Assembly (NCBI GenBank): GCA_018400625.1
Contig: JAGYMJ010000632.1
Coordinates: forward strand, 1 to 6,129
From: Planctomycetota bacterium
Lineage (GTDB): Bacteria > Planctomycetota > Brocadiia > SM23-32
Direction: 5' to 3'
Length of the DNA stretch: 6,129 bases
Translations under genes and position numbers: made by a program
Shown here: one piece after another, positions 1 through 6,129 of the stretch
How positions within the stretch are numbered: the stretch's first letter is position 1
Layout: each line of letters begins with the position of its first letter
Notes under the pieces: generated by a model
Seen by the model: the letters and a program-made list of their open reading frames with translations, nothing else
Told to the model about the DNA's origin: nothing
The model's database searches: none

Positions 1-68
1 GGCACAAGGCACGGTGGGGATGCCACACAAGTTGCGATAGGATGCCACGTGGTTCACTGAATACTTAC
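1..68 (+). repeat. Left copy of imperfect inverted repeat, with 22-base insertion
   Basis: When 22 bases (18-39) are left out, the remaining 46 bases match the reverse complement of 6082-6127 at 39 of 46 positions by hand alignment. The best-conserved blocks are GGCACA, GGCACGGTGG, GGTTCACTGA and ACTTAC, in that order. The insertion is bounded by a 9-base direct repeat, GGATGCCAC, at 18-26 and 40-48. A perfect 8-base palindrome, CCACGTGG, lies at 45-52. The copy begins at base 1, so its true outer limit may lie outside the window. No transposase or recombinase gene is present. It could be the end of a non-autonomous element, a dispersed intergenic repeat, or a repeat at which an assembly stopped. 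Confidence 0.8.
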
Positions 69-116
69 TATGCAACTAAGCACTAACTTATCTTCTGATT
101 TTAATGCTGAAATCCG

Positions 117-815
117 ATGGAACCACGCAGAAATATACTCATCAGTGTTGTTGTCCCCGCCTTCAATGAAGAAAGAACCGTCGCTGAAATACTGTGCAGA
201 GTCCTGGAAAACCATTATAAAAAAGAAATTATCGTCGTTGACGACGGTTCAACGGACCAGACTGCTGCGGAAGTCCGCAGGGTTAATGACAGCAGCATCA
301 GATTGATTTTGCACGGTGAAAACAGAGGTAAAGGGGCAGCCCTTTCTACAGGTTTTAAGGAGGCCAAAGGCGATATTGTGATCGTTCAGGATGCTGATCT
401 GGAATATGATCCCGAGTGTTACAAATCATTGGTCCGTCCCATCCGAATCGGCCTTGCCGATGTTGTTTACGGCTCCAGGTTCCTGGGCACCCCCCATCGA
501 GTTCAGTCCCTTTGGCAGTATTTCGCCAACAAACTTCTTACTTTCTGGTCAAATATATGGTGCAACAGAAATTTTTCTGATATGGAAACCGGCTACAAGG
601 TTTTCAAACGTGAGGTTCTTGATGACATTGAAATTAAGGAAAAGCGATTCGGGATCGAACCCGAGATTACACAAAAAGTGGTTCGCCGGGGTTGGAGAAT
701 TGTCGAAGTGCCGATCACTTATTACGGCAGAACATACGGGGAAGGGAAGAAAATCGGCGCTAAAGATGCTTTACACGCTTTTTGGTGTGTGGTGAGATAT
801 GCATTGAAAGATTGA
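117..815 (+). CDS. Family 2 glycosyltransferase (dolichyl/polyprenyl-phosphate sugar synthase type)
   Basis: This 232-residue protein is a GT-A fold glycosyltransferase that should transfer a sugar from a nucleotide-sugar, in this subfamily often onto a polyprenyl phosphate at the cytoplasmic face of the inner membrane. Visible motifs in order are PAFNEE (14-19), VDDGSTDQT (41-49, nucleotide binding), ENRGKGAAL (68-76), DADLEYDP (92-99, the metal-binding DXD-type site), and DMETGYKVF (155-163), followed by the PITYYGRTYGEGKKIG region (199-214). All are typical of DPM1-like enzymes. There are no C-terminal membrane helices, unlike GtrB/ArnC-type relatives, so it is probably soluble or peripheral. 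The ATG at 117 is the first possible start after an in-frame stop at 108-110; no clear Shine-Dalgarno precedes it. The gene is AT-richer than the three downstream genes (38-47% GC in two sampled 60-base lines against about 62% in downstream samples). Donor and acceptor cannot be told from sequence. Confidence 0.94.
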   Translation: MEPRRNILISVVVPAFNEERTVAEILCRVLENHYKKEIIVVDDGSTDQTAAEVRRVNDSSIRLILHGENRGKGAALSTGFKEAKGDIVIVQDADLEYDPECYKSLVRPIRIGLADVVYGSRFLGTPHRVQSLWQYFANKLLTFWSNIWCNRNFSDMETGYKVFKREVLDDIEIKEKRFGIEPEITQKVVRRGWRIVEVPITYYGRTYGEGKKIGAKDALHAFWCVVRYALKD

Positions 816-828
816 CTGAATATTTACT
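812..828 (+). repeat. Possible fragment of the terminal repeat between genes 1 and 2
   Basis: This stretch, running from the end of the glycosyltransferase gene into the 25-base gap, matches left-repeat positions 53-69 at 15 of 17 bases, in the same orientation. The shared core is ACTGAATA-TTACT with one differing base. It includes the glycosyltransferase stop codon. It may be a repeat remnant marking an old junction between the glycosyltransferase and the exporter operon. At this length a chance match cannot be excluded. Confidence 0.3.
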
Positions 829-840
829 CAAGAGGAGCCC

Positions 841-3747
841 ATGAAAAAAGGAACTCAAATTACTGATTTTGCGTTGAATCATCCATGGTGGACAACACTC
901 GTGATGCTGATTCTAACCGCCGTGCTCGGCCTGCTTGTTGCGCTCCCAAGCCTTTGGCCGCATCATTTCGACGTCCTGCCCGAAATCAAGGTCGATACCG
1001 ACCCCGAGAACATGCTGCGTGAGGATGAGCCGGTCCGTGTCTTTCACAATGAAATGAAAAGACGGATGGATATTCACGATATGGTCGTCGTCGGCGTGGT
1101 GCACCCCGAGCACGAAGATGGCGTTTTTAACCCGGATTCTCTCAAAAAAATCCATGAAATCACCGAGTTTGCTCAAACCCTTCGCTGGCGTAAAGGGCCT
1201 GATTCCGGCGAATACGAGGGCGTCATCGCACGGGATATTATCGCTCCATCGACAGTCGATAATATTGAATCAACGGGAGTCGGAAACCTGCGGTTTGAAT
1301 GGCTTATGCGCCGGCCGCCCCAGACACGGGAAGGTGCCTTGAGAGTGCGGGATATGGCCCTGAATATACCGTTCCTTCGCGGCACAATGGTCTCCGAGGA
1401 CGGGCAGGCGCTTGCTATTTATCTGCCCCTTTCATCCAAAGACGTGAGCTATCGGGTGTACAGCCGTCTCAACAGCAAAATCGAAGAGCTCGGCGGTCCC
1501 GAGCAGTTTCATATCACCGGCCTGCCGGTGGCGGAAGATACGTTCGGTGTGCTGATGTTCCGGCAGATGGCTGTCTCCGCGCCCATCGCTATGGTCGTTA
1601 TCTTCATCCTGCTTTTTATCTTCTTCAAAAAAATCCTGGTGGTCCTCTCGCCGATGATTGTCGCCGTGGTGTCGGTTATCATCACTATGTCGCTGCTCAT
1701 CCTGACAGGTAATACCATCCATATCATGAGTTCAATGATACCGATTTTCATCATGCCCATAGCGGTTCTGGACGCTGTACATATCCTTTCGGAATTTTTC
1801 GATCGGTATCAGCAATACCCTGAGCGACAAAGCGCTATGCGGGCTGTGATGGATACGCTTTTTGTACCGATGCTTTACACCTCACTGACAACCGCCGTTG
1901 GTTTCGCTTCCCTCGCCTTGACCCCCATACCGCCGGTGCAGACATTTGGTCTTTTTGTTGCGTTGGGGGTCCTTTCAGCCTGGTTATTCACCGTAACATT
2001 TATACCGGCATTTGTCATGTTTATCCCGGAAAAAAGATTGGCCAATTTCGGGAATGTACCACATCAGGCGGATACTGAGGAGGCGGGAAGCGATACATCA
2101 GCGCTCGGTCGCTTGCTTGGTTTCATCGGGCGCTTGACCTACCGAAAGGCGAAACTGATCGCCGTACTGGTCGCCCTGCTGCTTGTCGTGGCGCTCTACG
2201 GCATCAATTTGATAAATATCAACGATAACCCGATCCGCTGGTTTGTGCCCTCACACCCCATCCGTCGCGCCGACAGTGTGCTGAACCGCCATTTCGGCGG
2301 CACGTATATGGCGTATCTGACATTGCAGCCTCCTGCAGCAGCCGATAGTGGGGGCTCTGAAGATCCCGCGGTTGGAGAAATTGTTCCCGAGGACGATGAA
2401 TCTCCCGTTCCGGACGCTCCGTCGGAACCGGCGCTTCCGGAGGGAATCGGGAATACCCCGTCCGATAATCCCCTCCAGGGCAATGCGGAACCGGATTTAC
2501 CGTCAGGATTGGGGCTTTCTGAAGGGGGTGAAGCGCCGGCGGAGCCGGAGCCGCAAGAATCGCCGGAACCGACCGAGCCCGTGCCGCAGCCCGATCCCCT
2601 CTTCCTTATGCCGGAAACGCTTGAATGGCTGGAGGAATTCCAGGCTTTTCTGCTGCATCAGACCGGTGAGCGGGTCGGTAAATCCAACTCCGTTGCCGAT
2701 GTTGTCAAAACCGTGCATCGTGAACTCATGGCCGAAGTCGAGGGCCGTGAGGAAGCCTTCAGAATACCGGACAACCGTCGTTCCGTGTCACAGACACTGA
2801 TGCAGTTCCAGAACAGTCATCGACCGCAGGATTTATGGAGGATGGTCACGCCCGACTATCGGCAGGGAGTGATTTGGTTGCAGTTGCGCAGCGGTGACAA
2901 CCGGGATATGCTGGCGGTTGTCGAGGCCGTGGAAGATTTCATCGCGAAAAACCCGGCCCCGTTTGAACTGCAGCACGACTGGTTCGGGCTCACTTATGTC
3001 AATGTTGTGTGGCAGCAGCGGATGGTTGAAGGCATGCTGAAGGCGTTTCTGGGCAGCTTTTTAGCCGTTTTTGTGATGATGAGTCTGCTCTACCGCTCTG
3101 CGCTGTGGGGTGCGTTGTGCATGGCGCCGCTGACATTGACCATAGCGCTGATTTACGGGCTTATCGGTTTTATCGGCAAAGACTACGACATGCCGGTCGC
3201 CGTCCTGTCGTCACTCAGCCTCGGGTTGGCTGTGGATTATGCCATCCATTTCCTTACGCGCAGTCGCGATATCTATGTCCGAACGGGCGATTGGGGCAAG
3301 GCGGTTGGGTCGGTCTTCGGCGAGCCGGCTCGCGCCATATCGCGCAACGCCATTGTCGTTGGAGTGGGGTTCTTGCCCCTGCTTCTTGCACCCCTGCGTC
3401 CGTATCAGACCGTCGGGATTTTCATCGCAGCGATCCTTTTTGCCGCGGGAGTCGGCACGCTCGTCATTCTGCCGGCATTGATAACTCTTCTTGAGAACCG
3501 TCTCTTCCCGCGCGATAGGAAAACATGCCGGAGGTGCAATCGTGTTTCGTGCTTGATTGTTGGACTGGCCGCGGTTGCCCTGCTTGTGCTGAATATCAAC
3601 CAATTTTTCCGTATCGGATGGAGTTCTTTAACATGGATCAGTCTGGTTGTTATAATAGTTCTGCTTGCAGCATGCGCGTTTTTTTCGAAAGATGAGTCCC
3701 GGATTAAAGAAACTTTTATCGAGGAGGAACATAACGATGCCGAATAA
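841..3747 (+). CDS. RND/MMPL-family exporter with Pro/Glu-rich periplasmic insertion
   Basis: This is a proton-driven inner-membrane exporter of the RND superfamily (MMPL-like, COG1033 type), whose relatives commonly move lipids or hydrophobic molecules out of the inner membrane. The 968 residues show the duplicated layout: TM1 (about 17-38), periplasmic domain 1 (40-240), TM2-6 (245-395), TM7 (436-459), periplasmic domain 2 (460-730), TM8-12 (732-885). The family sequence DTDPENML is at 52-59. Each half keeps its TM4-type acidic residue: D311 in VLDAVHIL and D799 in GLAVDYAIHF, consistent with proton coupling. Oddities are a low-complexity insertion at about 497-587 and two extra helices (902-920, 928-948) after a cluster of cysteines (C896, C899, C904). 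AGAGGAG at 831-837 is a good ribosome site for the ATG at 841. The gene overlaps the LolA-like gene by 11 bases, implying co-expression. The substrate is unknown. Confidence 0.95.
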   Translation: MKKGTQITDFALNHPWWTTLVMLILTAVLGLLVALPSLWPHHFDVLPEIKVDTDPENMLREDEPVRVFHNEMKRRMDIHDMVVVGVVHPEHEDGVFNPDSLKKIHEITEFAQTLRWRKGPDSGEYEGVIARDIIAPSTVDNIESTGVGNLRFEWLMRRPPQTREGALRVRDMALNIPFLRGTMVSEDGQALAIYLPLSSKDVSYRVYSRLNSKIEELGGPEQFHITGLPVAEDTFGVLMFRQMAVSAPIAMVVIFILLFIFFKKILVVLSPMIVAVVSVIITMSLLILTGNTIHIMSSMIPIFIMPIAVLDAVHILSEFFDRYQQYPERQSAMRAVMDTLFVPMLYTSLTTAVGFASLALTPIPPVQTFGLFVALGVLSAWLFTVTFIPAFVMFIPEKRLANFGNVPHQADTEEAGSDTSALGRLLGFIGRLTYRKAKLIAVLVALLLVVALYGINLININDNPIRWFVPSHPIRRADSVLNRHFGGTYMAYLTLQPPAAADSGGSEDPAVGEIVPEDDESPVPDAPSEPALPEGIGNTPSDNPLQGNAEPDLPSGLGLSEGGEAPAEPEPQESPEPTEPVPQPDPLFLMPETLEWLEEFQAFLLHQTGERVGKSNSVADVVKTVHRELMAEVEGREEAFRIPDNRRSVSQTLMQFQNSHRPQDLWRMVTPDYRQGVIWLQLRSGDNRDMLAVVEAVEDFIAKNPAPFELQHDWFGLTYVNVVWQQRMVEGMLKAFLGSFLAVFVMMSLLYRSALWGALCMAPLTLTIALIYGLIGFIGKDYDMPVAVLSSLSLGLAVDYAIHFLTRSRDIYVRTGDWGKAVGSVFGEPARAISRNAIVVGVGFLPLLLAPLRPYQTVGIFIAAILFAAGVGTLVILPALITLLENRLFPRDRKTCRRCNRVSCLIVGLAAVALLVLNINQFFRIGWSSLTWISLVVIIVLLAACAFFSKDESRIKETFIEEEHNDAE
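2329..2601 (+). other. Low-complexity Pro/Glu insertion in exporter loop 2, with two LPxG[LI] motifs
   Basis: Residues 497-587 of the exporter are dominated by Pro, Glu, Asp, Ser and Gly and interrupt periplasmic domain 2 between AYLTLQPP and the folded segment beginning near LFLMPETLEWL. The stretch holds PALPEGIG (residues 530-537, bases 2428-2451) and PDLPSGLG (551-558, bases 2491-2514), then an EPEP-type run. It is likely a disordered tether projecting into the periplasm. The reading frame continues intact on both sides, so this is a real in-frame insertion and not a sequencing error. The same heptapeptide pattern recurs in the outer-membrane protein encoded at 4609. Confidence 0.85.
3526..3552 (+). 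other. Cys cluster CRRCNRVSC between exporter TM12 and extra TM13
   Basis: Codons 896-904 encode CRRCNRVSC, flanked by basic residues (RDRK before it). Given the usual RND topology, the loop after TM12 is cytoplasmic, so these thiols would face the cytoplasm. The C-x2-C-x4-C spacing could bind a metal or take part in redox or oligomer contacts, but three cysteines alone do not define a zinc site. The two helices that follow (about 902-920 and 928-948) exceed the canonical 12-helix RND core. Confidence 0.55.
3721..3727 (+). promoter_or_regulatory. Shine-Dalgarno deciding the LolA-like start at 3737
   Basis: GAGGAGG lies 9 bases before the ATG at 3737 and inside the last codons of the exporter, where it encodes the acidic tail EEE. 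The longer in-frame start at 3665 would put about 24 residues ahead of the signal peptide and has no comparable site. The signal peptide begins sensibly only from 3737. The nested placement suggests coupled translation with the exporter. Confidence 0.85.
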
Positions 3748-4612
3748 TTTGAAACAATCTCTCTTTGTCAGAGGTCTCAGGAATCAGTTTTTGTTTTTGG
3801 CCGCTGTGTTCTTGTTCTGCGGAATGGCTCTTGCCGATGATGATCAGATAACCGTCGAGGAAATCGTCGATAACACCAACCAGGTCGCCTATTATCAGGG
3901 CCGCGATGGCCGGGCGGAGGTAACGATGACCATCGTTGATGCCCAGAAGCGGGAGCGTCGGCGACGATTCACGATTTTGAGAAAGAACGATCCGCCGCCG
4001 GAAGAATCGGTGGATGAATACAGCCCGGAAGAATACATGGGCGATCAAAAATATTATGTTTATTTCCATGAACCCACCGACTGGGAGGAGACAGTATTTC
4101 TGGTCTGGAAAAATGCTGTACGCGGCGAGGAGGACGATCGATGGCTCTATCTGCCCGCGCTCGATGTTGTGCGCCGCATATCGGCCGCCGATAAAAGGAA
4201 CAGCTTTGTCGGCTCGCACTTTTTCTATGAGGACGTTTCCGGCCGTAACCCGGCCGACGACAACCATGAACTCGCCGAGACGACCGGGACGTATTATGTG
4301 TTGAGAAACACGCCGAAAGACCCTGATATGGTCGAATTTAATCATTATAAAATGTGGATACATAAAGAGACATTCGTCCCCGTTCAGACTGCTTACTTCG
4401 ACAGCGAAGGGGAGATGTATCGCCGCTATACGGTGCTGGGCGTTGATATGATTGATGGGTATCGTACCGTTGTCGAGGCGCGGATGGAGGATTTAAACGC
4501 CGGCGGACATACGGTGCTGGATTATGATAAAGTCGAGTATGATCTGGATATTCCGGATAATATCTTTACCGAACGCTATCTGCGACGCCCACCAAGGGAG
4601 TATCTGCAATGA
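3737..4612 (+). CDS. Secreted LolA-like (outer membrane lipoprotein-sorting family) protein
   Basis: This 291-residue protein belongs to the LolA-like group often annotated 'outer membrane lipoprotein-sorting protein', a half-barrel fold that shields lipid or acyl chains in the periplasm. A signal peptide is clear: basic residues up to R15, a hydrophobic core at about 18-30, and ALA before DDD, giving cleavage after A33. C28 is not in a proper lipobox (Phe precedes it), so a soluble periplasmic form is favoured. The family hallmark is the block at 134-178, with DRWLYLPALDVVRRIS, then FVGSHFFYEDVSG and a conserved acidic end. An acidic Pro-rich loop sits at 85-104. The gene overlaps the exporter by 11 bases and the outer-membrane gene by 4, so the three should be made together. 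By analogy with mycobacterial LppX, a Lol-fold protein that works with an MmpL pump, it probably carries the pump's cargo; that role is inferred. Confidence 0.9.
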   Translation: MPNNLKQSLFVRGLRNQFLFLAAVFLFCGMALADDDQITVEEIVDNTNQVAYYQGRDGRAEVTMTIVDAQKRERRRRFTILRKNDPPPEESVDEYSPEEYMGDQKYYVYFHEPTDWEETVFLVWKNAVRGEEDDRWLYLPALDVVRRISAADKRNSFVGSHFFYEDVSGRNPADDNHELAETTGTYYVLRNTPKDPDMVEFNHYKMWIHKETFVPVQTAYFDSEGEMYRRYTVLGVDMIDGYRTVVEARMEDLNAGGHTVLDYDKVEYDLDIPDNIFTERYLRRPPREYLQ

Positions 4613-6072
4613 AAAGCTTTCTGGCATTCTTAGCCCTTTTTTTTGCTGGATTTGTGCCGTCTATTGTCCTTGCCGTCGAACCCGCTCTGCCGCCGGGCCT
4701 GGAGGAGGAAGAAGAGGGGGATGAGGAACCGGCCCTTCCGGAGGGATTGGCGCCGGATGCGCCGGAAGAGGGGCCCGACCTGCCGCCCGGCCTTGAGGAT
4801 GGAAGGGAGGATGAAGAGGAAAAACCCGCCCCTGAATATCCCCCGGAGTTGTCTCTGCGCGCTCGCCTGCCGTTCAGACTTCGCGGCTATGTGGACGGAC
4901 GGTTTGGTGTGCGCACGCAGCGCGATCGCCGGCAGAGTGATGTTTCGCTGGGCGAACTGCGCACCCAGCTCGATGCGGAACGCTTCATCGGTAATACACG
5001 CCTGCGGGTCGTATCGGACTTCGTCTATGATCCGGTACTCGATGAACACAGCATTAAGGCCCGCGAGGGGCAAGGGTGGATCGATTTGCGTCAGGCCAAC
5101 GTTGTTTTTACGCCGTTGGATTTTATGGATATCCGTGCCGGCCGGCAGGTGGTGAGCTGGGGCACGGGCGACCTGCTTTTTCTCAACGATCTGTTCCCTA
5201 AAGATTGGCGGGCCTTTTTTATCGGACGTGATGTGGAGTATCTCAAAGCGCCTTCCGATGCCCTCAGGGCCTCTATGTATGGTGATATGGGCAACCTGGA
5301 AATTGTTTACACGCCGCGTTTCAACCCCGACCGCTTTATTGACGGTCGCCGTATATCTTACTGGAATGAAAATTTGGGGTCGCGAGCGGGGCGCGACAAC
5401 CGGGTTGAAGTGATCGACCGTGACCGGTGGCTGCATGACGAAGAGATCGCAGCGCGTCTGCACCGCAACATTCAGGGCCTGGAACTGGCGGGATATTTCT
5501 ACAGCGGATTCTGGAAAAGCCCCGCCGGGATGGACCCCCGGAGCCGACGCGCGACGTTTCCGCGTCTGTCGGTCTATGGGGCGAGCGCGCGGCAGAGTAT
5601 CTTCAACGGGATCGGCAACACCGAAGTGGCCTACTATGACTCCCGGGAGGATAATCGTGGAAAGGATCCGATGGTTCGCAACAGTGAATGGCGTTGGCTC
5701 CTTGGATATGCGCGGGAGGTCGTGCCGGATTTGACGGCGGGGGTGCAGTATTATATTGAATTCATGGAAAATTACAGCAATTACAAAGATTCTTTCGGCA
5801 ATGATGACAGGGCGCGTGATCGCGTCCGGCATGTTATTACGCTCCGTCTGACTCAGATGCTGATGCGCCAGAACCTGGAACTGTCGCTTTTCACCTTTTA
5901 CTCGCCTTCGGACCACGATGCTTATTTACGTCCCAAAGCAACTTATCAGATCACTGACAACTGGATGATTGAGGGGGGCGCCAATGTTTTCACCGGACAG
6001 GATGCCCATACTTTTTTCAACCAGTTCCAGCGCAACTCCAACATCTATTCAGCCTTGCGATGGCGATTCTGA
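4609..6072 (+). CDS. Outer-membrane beta-barrel protein, DUF1302-like, with acidic LPxGL linker
   Basis: This 487-residue protein has a signal peptide (MKSF then a hydrophobic core; VLA before VE, cleavage after A22), an acidic Pro-rich linker (23-79), and a body of alternating aromatic and polar residues from about 84 to the end, as in an outer-membrane barrel. The last residues, IYSALRWRF, end in Phe, the usual BAM-recognised signal. The segment AGRQVVSWGTGDLLFLNDLF (177-196) resembles the DUF1302 family, whose members often sit beside RND exporters and LolA-like or DUF1329 proteins; this assignment is from memory of the family and is moderate. The start shares ATGA with the previous stop, with AAGGGAG at 4594-4600 as ribosome site. 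It is the last gene of the operon and probably the outer-membrane exit or receptor of the export system. It could instead be a porin-like channel. Confidence 0.85.
   Translation: MKSFLAFLALFFAGFVPSIVLAVEPALPPGLEEEEEGDEEPALPEGLAPDAPEEGPDLPPGLEDGREDEEEKPAPEYPPELSLRARLPFRLRGYVDGRFGVRTQRDRRQSDVSLGELRTQLDAERFIGNTRLRVVSDFVYDPVLDEHSIKAREGQGWIDLRQANVVFTPLDFMDIRAGRQVVSWGTGDLLFLNDLFPKDWRAFFIGRDVEYLKAPSDALRASMYGDMGNLEIVYTPRFNPDRFIDGRRISYWNENLGSRAGRDNRVEVIDRDRWLHDEEIAARLHRNIQGLELAGYFYSGFWKSPAGMDPRSRRATFPRLSVYGASARQSIFNGIGNTEVAYYDSREDNRGKDPMVRNSEWRWLLGYAREVVPDLTAGVQYYIEFMENYSNYKDSFGNDDRARDRVRHVITLRLTQMLMRQNLELSLFTFYSPSDHDAYLRPKATYQITDNWMIEGGANVFTGQDAHTFFNQFQRNSNIYSALRWRF
4675..4845 (+). other. Acidic Pro-rich N-terminal linker with three PxLPxGL repeats
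   Basis: Residues 23-79 of the outer-membrane protein contain PALPPGL (25-31, bases 4681-4701), PALPEGL (41-47, bases 4729-4749) and PDLPPGL (56-62, bases 4774-4794), separated by Glu/Asp/Gly runs. The first copy starts three residues into the predicted mature protein. The spacing between copy starts is 16 and 15 residues, so this is a degenerate tandem array. The linker precedes the first barrel strand and so should hang in the periplasm. The same pattern occurs twice in the exporter's periplasmic insertion. Confidence 0.88.
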
Positions 6073-6081
6073 TCATTTAAC

Positions 6082-6127
6082 GTAAGTCCTCAGTGAACCC
6101 CGTAACATCACCACCGTGCCCTGTGCC
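6082..6127 (-). repeat. Right copy of imperfect inverted repeat
   Basis: Read on the minus strand, this 46-base segment matches the left-end repeat (1-68 without its 22-base insertion) at 39 of 46 positions. It begins nine bases after the stop codon of the outer-membrane gene (6070-6072), and the sequence runs only two bases further. The pair is arranged like terminal inverted repeats around the four genes. I see no Rho-independent terminator (stem plus T-run) between the stop codon and the window end. Confidence 0.8.
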
Positions 6128-6129
6128 GG

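Noticed and set aside
1..68. Integron attC or CRISPR repeat
   Set aside because: No GTTRRRY core in either copy, no integrase, and only two distant inverted copies without spacers.
69..116. Sigma-70 promoter for the glycosyltransferase
   Set aside because: A weak -10-like TACTAT at 66-71 has no -35 box at acceptable spacing; nothing convincing can be claimed.
70..306. Short + strand open frame starting at 70
   Set aside because: It overlaps the glycosyltransferase in another frame, its product has no family features, and the 117 frame carries every catalytic motif.
3665..3736. Longer start for the LolA-like protein
   Set aside because: It would hide the signal peptide behind about 24 residues and lacks a good ribosome site; GAGGAGG before 3737 is ideal.
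3812..3835. Lipobox around C28 of the LolA-like protein
   Set aside because: The residues before the cysteine are F-L-F, not a lipobox, and a good signal peptidase I site (ALA before DDD) follows.
3716..4363. Minus-strand open frame of 215 codons opposite the LolA-like gene
   Set aside because: It is a shadow of the LolA-like coding sequence, with no recognisable motif and no operon context on that strand.
4681..4794. LPxGL motifs as sortase-like sorting signals
   Set aside because: Sortase-type signals are single, C-terminal, and followed by a helix and basic tail. These are repeated, near the N-terminus or in an internal loop, and in a diderm.
4630..5916. Long minus-strand open frame (428 codons) opposite the outer-membrane gene
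   Set aside because: It lies antisense to a gene with a signal peptide, barrel pattern and C-terminal Phe signal, and its translation shows no recognisable domain or secretion signal. High GC makes such antisense frames common.
6073..6129. Rho-independent terminator after the operon
   Set aside because: No stem-loop followed by a T-run; the sequence is accounted for by the inverted repeat.

Overview
The window carries four genes, all on the + strand and tightly packed, bounded at both extremes by copies of one imperfect repeat in opposite orientation. Two cleaved-type signal peptides and a C-terminal Phe beta-barrel signal show a diderm (Gram-negative-type) bacterium. The phylum cannot be fixed from these genes; Desulfobacterota or a PVC-type lineage would be compatible, but that is a guess.

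Layout: 1-68 is the left repeat copy. 117-815 encodes a soluble family-2 glycosyltransferase of the dolichyl/polyprenyl-phosphate sugar synthase type. After 25 bases, 841-3747 encodes an RND/MMPL-family exporter of 968 residues with two unusual additions: a Pro/Glu-rich insertion in its second periplasmic domain and an extra C-terminal helix pair preceded by a Cys cluster. 3737-4612, overlapping it by 11 bases, encodes a secreted LolA-like (outer-membrane lipoprotein-sorting family) protein. 4609-6072, overlapping by ATGA, encodes an outer-membrane beta-barrel (DUF1302-like) with an acidic Pro-rich N-terminal linker. 6082-6127 is the right, inverted repeat copy.

The three overlapping genes read as one trans-envelope machine: inner-membrane pump, periplasmic lipid carrier and outer-membrane protein, probably moving a lipid or another hydrophobic compound to the outer membrane. 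The glycosyltransferase may supply or decorate the cargo, or may be an unrelated neighbour; it is visibly more AT-rich than the rest.

The most striking observation is a short motif, P-[AD]-L-P-x-G-[LI], present twice in the pump's periplasmic insertion and three times at the mature N-terminus of the outer-membrane protein. Both proteins would display it in the periplasm. One pair of copies is nearly identical in DNA while another keeps the amino acids with different codons, so the peptide itself seems to be under selection. It is a candidate docking tag joining the two ends of the machine. The second notable observation is the inverted repeat pair bracketing the whole gene set.
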